DNA from: JANWHZ01 sp035758575
Lineage (GTDB): Bacteria > Patescibacteriota > Saccharimonadia > Saccharimonadales > UBA4665
Length of the DNA stretch: 54,791 nt
Reading direction: 5' to 3'
Assembly: GCA_035758575.1 (NCBI GenBank)
Contig: DASTXH010000053.1
Span: forward strand, 1-54,791
Shown piece after piece: positions 48,708-54,791 of the stretch (positions within the stretch are counted from its first letter, which is position 1; each line of letters opens with the position of its first letter). The translations under genes were made by a program, and so were the position numbers. The notes beneath the pieces were generated by a model. The model saw only the letters and a program-made list of their open reading frames with translations. It had not been told where the DNA came from and searched no databases.

Positions 48708-49847
48708 CTAGAATGTTCCCGTTGCAATTAGAGATTCAGTGGTGCTATACACACCTGCGGGCGTTGTCGTGCTCGCCGTCGCCCCATAAGTCAACAAGCT
48801 GTTCACATTAGCAACAGCACCAGTTGAGCTTTCGATGGGATCACCGTATGTGCCAAATGTAGACGTTCCCATGCCGTAGCTACCCGCAGTCGTACCGTAA
48901 TTCGCATTGTGCGATACAGTACCCGTACCACCTGTACCGTCGGCAACATTCAGGCCGAATGCAGCCGTACCGGCAGTAATAGCACCGAAAGCACCCTTGC
49001 CTGGTATGCCGCAGGTTGCGCCGCCGTCACGGCTTAGGCCCGCGCAGGTCGTACTGCTGGTTACTTTCAAAGCGACCGAGACACCGCCGTTAGCATTAGT
49101 GGACAATTGCGTATATGCCGTATCCGTATCGACAACCGAGCTGTCCAAGGTTAGCGGGGAGTTGTGGCCGATTGTCAGGGTAGGAGCTGACGTACCCGTG
49201 CATGCCGATCCTGGCGCTACTTTAGACACACAGAAGGTAAGCGTTTCCATAACTGTTGCGGTAATGGAGATACTACTGGCAGTCGACAAGGCGAAACCAC
49301 CGTAGTCCATATAGGTGCCTAGCGTGGTCTGGTTCGTATACACGCCACCGCAAGTTGCTCCATAACCCGTATCACAGTATGTGTAAACCCGGGCATAGAA
49401 ACTTCCCGTAGATGTTGGGTTAGTGATGTTGCCAAGCGTAAACGATATAGCAGAGGTGCCCAGGTTGGAACCAGTACCCTTATTGAGTTTTACCGTCGTA
49501 GCACCTGCACTACCTATAACCCAGTTGGTAGTTCCTGTGCCGGCAGTAAACGTCGCGGAGGTAGCTGTTACGTCGTTCGTCGTGGTACAAGCGCCGCCAA
49601 TGATTGGGCTATTCATACAAAAGTCGATGACCAAGCTCTGCGCTGCTGTAGTGGCCGGCGTAAAGGTAACAAGGTACGATACACCCGACGCCGAAGCAGT
49701 CGCATTGCTGATTTGGATACTTCGGGTGCTCACCTGCCCAGCTGCAGCGGCACCCTGCGCGAATATTGGCAACAAAGGCACTGCAAGCGCTCCCAAAGCT
49801 AGCAGCGCATACGCGCAACGAGCTAGTAAACGAAATCTGTGTTTCAT
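48708..49847 (-). CDS. Secreted WxL-like surface protein 2
   Basis: 379 residues. Signal peptide (RLLARCAYALLALGALAVPLLPIFAQGAAA) with a probable AQG/AAA cut. Ser/Thr/Gly-rich beta protein, with paired Cys (CMNSPIIGGACTT, CDTGYGATC, CAGLSRDGGATC) that may make disulfides. C-terminal block NANGGVSVALKV, AFGLNVADG and GVYSTTESLIATGTF matches the other two paralogues. SD AAGGA lies about 10 bases upstream of the start. It is 20 bases upstream of paralogue 1 on the same strand. Confidence 0.75.
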   Translation of the reverse strand: MKHRFRLLARCAYALLALGALAVPLLPIFAQGAAAAGQVSTRSIQISNATASASGVSYLVTFTPATTAAQSLVIDFCMNSPIIGGACTTTNDVTATSATFTAGTGTTNWVIGSAGATTVKLNKGTGSNLGTSAISFTLGNITNPTSTGSFYARVYTYCDTGYGATCGGVYTNQTTLGTYMDYGGFALSTASSISITATVMETLTFCVSKVAPGSACTGTSAPTLTIGHNSPLTLDSSVVDTDTAYTQLSTNANGGVSVALKVTSSTTCAGLSRDGGATCGIPGKGAFGAITAGTAAFGLNVADGTGGTGTVSHNANYGTTAGSYGMGTSTFGTYGDPIESSTGAVANVNSLLTYGATASTTTPAGVYSTTESLIATGTF

Positions 49848-49967
49848 CTTATTTTTGTCCTTCTTTCTGGTTTTGGTAATGGTCTGCTCTCATGCGAGAT
49901 TCTATCATGCTTATCTTTACCACCGCAAGCGGAGTTTCCTCACAGAGCCATCACTTATCCACAGACG

Positions 49968-51320
49968 TCACAGCCCGGTCTCGGAGCTGAACAGATCTTG
50001 GTAGCCATTGGTATCGGATGTCACTAGATTTGTCGCTACCGACTGATATACGCCTGTCTCGCCATCGCTTGCAATGGTTGGTGATTTGCTCTCGCTATTG
50101 CCCTCAGTGCCGCTGCTGTTTGCGCTGAGCAGTTCAGTTGTCCCGGCATTAAGGTTTCGGAAGTATATCTGATTGTTGCCGCTGGTAGCGCTGCTGGCTA
50201 GATTGGTTGCGGGGCTCTTGAATACCGCCGCTCCGTTATCGCTCAGCTGCATGAATTGCTCTTCTCCGGTAAGTGGGTAATATAGTACGCCGAGATTTCC
50301 AGCCGTACCAGAGCTAGATACATCAACGACGGAGAACGTGCCATTTACGCGATTGTAGGCATATGCATGATAATTATTCATACTCGTATCGGTAATTGAG
50401 GTGTCGAGATTAGTTGCTTTGGACAAAAAGCCAATATAGTCACCTGAACACGATATATTGGCACCAAGCGTAGCAGAGTTTGAACCTATCGTAACATCTG
50501 TGAGCCTATCACTGCCCCGCCTATCCAAAAGGTATATACCTATCGGATTACTAGTGCTCTCACCCGTCAAGTTAGCGCCCGATTGGAATACGACAAGTGA
50601 ACCATCGCAGCTCATATGACCATACGGAGCCCATGTGGTCGTATTAGGTAGCGAGCCATCAGTTGCTTTATTGAGTATCGAGAACGTGTTTGTTACCCTG
50701 TCGAGCATATATAGGTTACTACCACTATTCGTGACAGTAGGACCGAGGTTGGTGGCGGCGGAAACGAACAGCACAAACCGCCCATCTGAGCTAACGTCCA
50801 TCCCCTCAACGTTATTATTCGCCGTCACCCCCGAGGAATTTTGGCTTAGGAGGGTAGTGGTATTGTTTGTAGTATCGCGCAGATATAGCTGCGCATATGT
50901 CGTGTCAGTTGTACTGCCGTCCACTAAGTTTGATGCCTGGGAGTAGAATAAGACGTAGCGTCCCGTCCGGCTTACTGCGCTTACGATACTGCCGTCGTTC
51001 GCCTGAACACCCGAACTCGATATACTCACCAGGCTAGTGGCGCCAGTCGCAAGGTTTCTCTCAAAGACATCATTCTTGGCATTCATGTCGCTAGCCACGA
51101 GGTTAGAAGCCGTAGAATCAAAAGCCACAAACCTGCCATCTGCGGAAATATACGGTCTGTAGCTATCCGAGTTTCCGCCACCGGAGTTGTAGTAGTTCTC
51201 GCTTATCATGGCGTTCACCCCTGGTACGGTAGCCGAGGCGCCATTCGGTAATACCAGCCCCACCACCAAGAGTGCACTGGAAAGGGCCGCTATCCCTGCC
51301 GTTATCTTTGGTCGCCGCAT
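49968..51320 (-). CDS. Secreted PD40/TolB-type beta-propeller protein
   Basis: 450 residues from ATG 51320, which follows a GGGGGGG run by six bases. A signal peptide (ITAGIAALSSALLVVGLVLPNGASA) precedes repeated blades, each carrying the PD40 pattern SxDGRFVAFDSTASNL, SRTGRYVLFYSQASNL, SSDGRFVLFVSAATNL, SCDGSLVVFQSGANLT, SCSGDYIGFLSKATNL and so on. About seven or eight blades can be counted, so a complete propeller. Such proteins bind polysaccharides or partner proteins in the periplasm or surface; the partner here is unknown. The stop at 49968 is followed by 121 bases to the start of paralogue 2. Confidence 0.85.
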   Translation of the reverse strand: MRRPKITAGIAALSSALLVVGLVLPNGASATVPGVNAMISENYYNSGGGNSDSYRPYISADGRFVAFDSTASNLVASDMNAKNDVFERNLATGATSLVSISSSGVQANDGSIVSAVSRTGRYVLFYSQASNLVDGSTTDTTYAQLYLRDTTNNTTTLLSQNSSGVTANNNVEGMDVSSDGRFVLFVSAATNLGPTVTNSGSNLYMLDRVTNTFSILNKATDGSLPNTTTWAPYGHMSCDGSLVVFQSGANLTGESTSNPIGIYLLDRRGSDRLTDVTIGSNSATLGANISCSGDYIGFLSKATNLDTSITDTSMNNYHAYAYNRVNGTFSVVDVSSSGTAGNLGVLYYPLTGEEQFMQLSDNGAAVFKSPATNLASSATSGNNQIYFRNLNAGTTELLSANSSGTEGNSESKSPTIASDGETGVYQSVATNLVTSDTNGYQDLFSSETGL

Positions 51321-51407
51321 TTTTGCCCCCCCTTTTTTTAGTATTACTTGCCTTCCATTATCGGCTGCAAATGGGTCCTGATTCAATGTGACAAATCACA
51401 CTACTGC

Positions 51408-52190
51408 TTAGAATGTGCTGGTGGCAACCACGGACTGATTGAAGGTGTACACGCCATTTGGTGTTACGCCGCTGATGTTGAACAGATACGACATAACGTA
51501 ACACGTGGTGCCGGAGCTCTTGGCAGAGGTGGCGATAGTATCGCCATTGTTATATTTGAAATTGTTTGCCGTGCCGTAGCCGGTGGCCGCCTGGCCAAAG
51601 CCGAACGTGCTATCGGGTAGCTGCGAGGGGCTGGCACCTACACTGGGGCTGGTGTTAGCCACCAGGTTGATACCAAACTGCTCGGTGCCGGGGCTGGAGG
51701 TACCGCCCGAAGTAAGCGCCGCAAACGTGTGCGCCGGCACGTTGTTGGACGCCGGCGGCGTACCCACCGTGGTAACGTTGTATCCGCCCGCCAGATATGA
51801 CTTCACGGAAAAATTCACGGTACCGGTAGTAGCGGACAACGTCGACAAATACCCAAGGTTTACGCCGGTGTTATACGAAGGGCACTGCGAATCGTTTACC
51901 ACCAGAGTCAGCGACGGTGTGCGGTCGGTATTGAACCCGGCGCGGGCCTGGTAGTTAGTACTGGACGGATTGCCCACGGTGGTTTCGCCGGCAGATTGCT
52001 TGGCACAATAGCTGCCGGAACAAGTAGTGTCGAGCAAGCCGCCATTACCGAAGAATGCTTCATTCAGCTGATAGTTCGTGGAGCATGTCTGGGCATTGGT
52101 ACACGCCCAGCTGGTGCCAGTAACCGTCCCCAGAAGCGCGGCTATGGCCGCCAGCAATAGTACACTCGTGGTTACAAGTCGTCGCCTCAT
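51408..52190 (-). CDS. Secreted WxL-like surface protein 3
   Basis: 260 residues from the ATG at 52190. Signal peptide (LVTTSVLLLAAIAALLGTVTGTSWA). The body has NYQLNEAFFGNGG and CxxC-like pairs, then AGGYNVTTVG, EQFGINLVANTSPSVG and GVYTFNQSVVATSTF, paralleling paralogues 1 and 2. A GACAAT with TTGAGT 17 bases upstream ends seven bases before the ATG. Divergent from the fibre-like gene across about 100 bases. The 88 bases to the propeller gene contain a run of G/C only. Confidence 0.75.
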   Translation of the reverse strand: MRRRLVTTSVLLLAAIAALLGTVTGTSWACTNAQTCSTNYQLNEAFFGNGGLLDTTCSGSYCAKQSAGETTVGNPSSTNYQARAGFNTDRTPSLTLVVNDSQCPSYNTGVNLGYLSTLSATTGTVNFSVKSYLAGGYNVTTVGTPPASNNVPAHTFAALTSGGTSSPGTEQFGINLVANTSPSVGASPSQLPDSTFGFGQAATGYGTANNFKYNNGDTIATSAKSSGTTCYVMSYLFNISGVTPNGVYTFNQSVVATSTF

Positions 52191-52291
52191 TGCATGTATT
52201 GTCGCGCATAGGGCCGCAAAACTCAAATCCGTTTACGCTTTTTGGAATATCTAGTATGCTAAACATAAGTGTAAATGGCTGATATTGCCGC

Positions 52292-53347
52292 ATGGATGAT
52301 TTAAACGACAACCAAAAAGACAGCCTAGACTCGCTGGAGACGCCAACAACGGTAGTCGCCCCGTCTACTTCTGCTACACCCGCGGCAGCGGCCAACAGTG
52401 CCGACACCGCGAAATCCGCCGCGACCAACACTACTGCCCTGAACGAACCCGACACGCCGGAACCTATCATGCCGAAGCAGGGACCCATCATCAACAGGCC
52501 AAGCCTGCTGCGCCGTTTTATTGGCGGCCTGAATATATATCTTTTACTGTTTATGGTATTGATGGTAGTGGCCGGTGCTACTGGTGTGGTGTTTTACCTA
52601 AAGGCCAAAAACGGCACCAACAGCCCGACCTCGCTTGGCTCGCAGTCGCTGCCGCAAAGCACGCTGGACCAGCTGGCTAATAGCGACGTAACCGTAGGCG
52701 AGCCCAAGCACACCCTAAGCGTACAGAGCGACACGGTCTTTGGCGGCAGCGTGGTAGTGCGCAGTAATCTGCAGATAGCCGGCTCGTTGCAAGTAGGCAG
52801 CAACCTGGCTATCAATGGCATCCGCGTTACCGGCAACAGCACGTTCGACGACGTACAGATCACCAAATCGCTGGCGCTGACCGGCAACGGCTCGGTGCAA
52901 GGGCAACTGAACGTGCAGCAAAACCTGAATGTAAACGGCGGCGGAACTTTCTTGGGTGCTTTGTCTGCGCCATCATTGGCCGTCGGTTCGATACAGCTCA
53001 ATGGCGACCTTATCGTTACTCACCACCTTTCTGCTGGCGGCAGCACGCCCGGCCGCACCAACGGTACGGCACTCGGCAGCGGCGGCACGGTATCGGTAAG
53101 TGGGTCTGACAGTGCCGGATCGGTTACTATCAACACGGGCGGCGGCCCTGGCCCCGGCTGCTTTGTGACCATCAATTTTTCGACCAAGTTCAACAGCATG
53201 CCCCATATCGTAATTACGCCTGTGGGGTCGGCGGCAGCAGGCATCCAGTATTACATCAACCGTTCTACCACCAGCTTCAGCATTTGTAGCGCCGGTTCGC
53301 CGCCGGGCAGCAGCACCTTCGGCTTCGACTATATCGCGTTTGATTAG
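52292..53347 (+). CDS. Anchored fibre-like surface protein
   Basis: 351 residues. A Ser/Thr/Ala-rich cytoplasmic-type N-tail (1-70) precedes one membrane helix (about 80-103). The next 100 residues are short repeats of the kind NLQIAGSLQVGSNLAING / DVQITKSLALTGNGSVQGQLNVQQNLNVNG, a polymer-forming or bactofilin/tail-fibre-like beta-solenoid. The C-terminal 100 residues form a compact domain with two Cys (GPGCFVTINFSTKFN and FSICSAG), typical of tail-fibre caps. Likely a stalk with a tip that projects outward; host contact is a guess. Plus-strand gene in a minus-strand surface cluster. Confidence 0.75.
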   Translation: MDDLNDNQKDSLDSLETPTTVVAPSTSATPAAAANSADTAKSAATNTTALNEPDTPEPIMPKQGPIINRPSLLRRFIGGLNIYLLLFMVLMVVAGATGVVFYLKAKNGTNSPTSLGSQSLPQSTLDQLANSDVTVGEPKHTLSVQSDTVFGGSVVVRSNLQIAGSLQVGSNLAINGIRVTGNSTFDDVQITKSLALTGNGSVQGQLNVQQNLNVNGGGTFLGALSAPSLAVGSIQLNGDLIVTHHLSAGGSTPGRTNGTALGSGGTVSVSGSDSAGSVTINTGGGPGPGCFVTINFSTKFNSMPHIVITPVGSAAAGIQYYINRSTTSFSICSAGSPPGSSTFGFDYIAFD

Positions 53348-54001
53348 CCCCTCTCTCTTCCTACCTCCTTTGCGCCCTCTCATCTTCTTTTGCCCTTCCA
53401 TCTGCCACCACGTTCCTGTTGTCAGGAACCGACCACCTCCTTTTGCCTTGATGCAAGAACCTAGCCGCATATTCCGCTGTGCCTAACGCGCACAGCGTGC
53501 TACTTTTTGTCATCGCGCAAAAAGTAGCCAAAAACGCTAGGCCGAGCTCCCCCGTCCTCGGGCACCAGTTGTGAAGCCTGACAACCGAGCCGACAACTCG
53601 TCGCCCAAGAGGGCTCCTCAGGCAAGTCGGCCCGCCCTTTTTCAAGGGAAGTTGTCAGTTTCACTGAACAGACTGCGCCGGGTACGCTCCGCATGGCCAG
53701 CTCAGCTGTAAGTGCAGCAATAAATTGCCGATGCACTGGGGGTTATCCGGCATGCGGAGCCCTCACGGTGGAGCTGTTGTGGCAGCGACAATTTCCTTCG
53801 GCGGCTCGGCCTGTCTGAGGCGCTAACTCGCCGAGTCCCGAGCCGATTGTCGCTGTGACAACTGCGACCAGAGAGGGTGGAGTCAGCCTTGATCTTTTGG
53901 ATACTTTTCTATCAAGAGAAAAGTATTGAGCCCGCCACGGCTAGTGGCAGATTGAAAAGAGAGGCGCGAAACTGCGCAGCAACAACACAGGCAGACACGG
54001 A
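53348..54001. other. Gene-free, palindrome-rich region (possible large structured RNA or element)
   Basis: No convincing gene. Hairpins: CGCTGTGC/GCACAGCG (53475-53497), an 11-bp hairpin GCTACTTTTTG/CAAAAAGTAGC (53499-53528), CTGACAAC/GTTGTCAG (53578-53658) enclosing GCCGAC/GTCGGC and GCCC/GGGC, GCTCCGCATG/CATGCGGAGC (53686-53760) enclosing AGTGCA/TGCACT, CAGCGACAAT/ATTGTCGCTG (53783-53855) enclosing GGCTCGG/CCGAGCC, and ATACTTTTCT/AGAAAAGTAT (53901-53926). CAGTTGT (53566-53572) can pair with ACAACTG (53858-53864) and close the inner three. The two outer hairpins are related inverted copies: GTAGCCAAAA (53524-53533) against the reverse complement of TTTTGGATAC. The first 50 bases after the fibre gene are pyrimidine-rich; the last 70 carry nothing I can identify. 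Confidence 0.55.
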
Positions 54002-54328
54002 TCAGACCTCCAGGAACACCGTCACCACATTCTTATGCACCTGCATAACCCCGCCCGAAATGCGAATTTTTACCTCGCCGTCCTGCGTCTGCAACACCAA
54101 ATCACAGGCATCAAGCAAGGTAATAAAATTGCGGTGCTGCGGCAAGATGTCAAACGGACCGGTACCGTTTACACCGGATACGCTTTTAGCTTCATCATCA
54201 AAGTACACCTGAAATGGTGACCATACTTTCACATGCAGTTTGTCGGCTGCTACTTTTGACTGATCTTTAACTGCAGCAGTTTTGTCTTCAACAAACTCAC
54301 CGGTGCTGGCCTCCTGCCTAACCGCCAT
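54002..54328 (-). CDS. atpC: ATP synthase epsilon subunit, short form
   Basis: 108 residues. The epsilon beta-sandwich begins around residue 30 (LHVKVWSPFQVYFDDEAKSVSGVNGTGPFDILPQHRNFITLL) and finishes near residue 108 (KIRISGGVMQVHKNVVTVFLEV). The C-terminal two-helix domain of standard epsilon (about 50 residues), which can inhibit the enzyme, is absent, while there is an extra 29-residue charged N-terminal tail. The sandwich is complete, so it can bind gamma and the c ring. The gene follows atpD by 90 bases. The ATG at 54328 is the only in-frame candidate; a start further inside is not visible. Confidence 0.88.
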   Translation of the reverse strand: MAVRQEASTGEFVEDKTAAVKDQSKVAADKLHVKVWSPFQVYFDDEAKSVSGVNGTGPFDILPQHRNFITLLDACDLVLQTQDGEVKIRISGGVMQVHKNVVTVFLEV

Positions 54329-54418
54329 ACCAATGCCTACAGTTCAAGAAAAAAGCAGCCCACGCGACGGATGTACTCCGGTGCCCGGCGCAATGGCAAA
54401 AACCTTTGGTTTGTCCCA

Positions 54419-54791
54419 TTACACGATTATCTCCTCTACGCCCTTTAGCATATCGTCGCGCGAGAACGATTCGCCACCGTATGCTGTCTGGTTTTCTACC
54501 ACGTGCATGTGCTGCGAGAAATATTGGATCAGCTTCTTGGCCTTGGCGTAGTCGGTCCTGTCCACCGCCGACAATTCGTTTTCACCGATAATGGCGATAA
54601 TACCCTTCAGGGATTCATACTTTTGCAGCAGCGCCTGCACCTGCACGCTCAGCATATAATGGCGCTCACCCACGATATCGGGGCTGAGCAAGCTGGAGCT
54701 GGAACGGATAAGGTCTACTGCCGGGCGAATACCCTGCTCTGCCACCTGGCGTGATAGCACAATAATGCTGTCCAATTCGTGTTGGATCATC
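54419..54791 (-). CDS. atpD: ATP synthase beta subunit, C-terminal end only
   Basis: The frame is open to the right edge; 123 or so residues remain. The C-terminal helical domain of F1-beta is clear: SIIVLSRQVAEQGIRPAVDLIRSSSSLLSPDIVGERHY, then SVQVQALLQKYESLKGIIAIIGENELSAVDRTDYAKAKKLIQYFSQ, matching the region that contacts gamma. The VEE end (MLKGVEEIIV) is normal. The ATG at 54790 is an internal codon, not the start. First of the genes of an F-type ATPase whose remainder lies past the edge. Confidence 0.95.
   Translation of the reverse strand, partial: MIQHELDSIIVLSRQVAEQGIRPAVDLIRSSSSLLSPDIVGERHYMLSVQVQALLQKYESLKGIIAIIGENELSAVDRTDYAKAKKLIQYFSQHMHVVENQTAYGGESFSRDDMLKGVEEIIV

Noticed and set aside
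53500..53736. Frames in the structured region after the fibre gene
   Set aside because: Codons follow palindromes rather than a protein pattern; no domain, start signal or conservation can be argued.
1..54791. CRISPR array or insertion sequence
   Set aside because: No regularly spaced direct repeats and no transposase-like frame were seen on either strand.

Overview
The window looks like a piece of a Patescibacteria (CPR) chromosome, most likely a Candidatus Saccharibacteria (TM7) relative with roughly balanced to slightly high GC. The call is an inference. It rests on very compact genes, a shortened AlaRS and UvrC, several tail- or N-anchored low-complexity proteins, many secreted surface proteins with no biosynthetic operons, a GlcD-like FAD oxidase, tandem KGG proteins, and a ruvX-mltG / FtsA neighbourhood. 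TAA, TAG and TGA all end conserved genes, so the genetic code looks standard.

Layout. 0-4.9 kb: DUF1697 protein, HtpX/LemA pair, a DUF3152 metalloprotease-like protein, ArsR-type regulator plus VOC protein. 4.8-8.1 kb: tRNA-Val(TAC), tRNA-Leu(GAG) and tRNA-Leu(CAG), with broken tRNA-Val pieces, clusters of small palindromes, and terminator hairpins that begin at the tRNA CCA end; an FAD oxidase and a small membrane protein lie between them. 8.1-18 kb: membrane-anchored peptide-binding protein, SecG, holin-like membrane protein, M24 peptidase, YdjM-like protein, UvrC, CYTH protein, TrhO and a long disordered tail-anchored protein. 18-28.7 kb: ABC exporter, Ser/Thr kinase with TPR-like tail, a broken YCII gene, L25, DedA, UvrA, Crp-type regulator and two KGG proteins. 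28.7-34.4 kb: exonuclease I, a trypsin-like protease, then a roughly 2-kb cassette (GrpB, DEDDh exonuclease, P-loop kinase) bounded by direct repeats of the obgE 3' end. 34.5-45.6 kb: cell-wall and division genes (LysM-CHAP, MltG, RuvX, a large anchored protein, FtsA), alaS behind a T-box riboswitch, a PP2C-like pseudo-phosphatase, MnmA and an SGNH hydrolase. 45.6-53.3 kb: a surface-protein cluster (PKD, DUF916/WxLIP-like, three related WxL-like secreted proteins, a PD40 propeller and a fibre-like protein). 53.4-54 kb: a gene-free, strongly palindromic region. Right edge: atpC and the 3' end of atpD.

Regulation. At least a dozen genes have a recognisable -10 box only 6-8 bases before the start codon, which predicts leaderless mRNAs as a major expression mode. 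Genes inside operons instead carry Shine-Dalgarno sites. The most striking single elements are the alaS T-box (promoter, GCC specifier, UGGU bulge, antiterminator and terminator all readable), the obgE-flanked cassette, a probable ATT start codon on the LysM-CHAP gene, the WxL-like surface cluster, and the structured 53.5-53.9 kb element. All functional calls are from reading the sequence; no database search was run.
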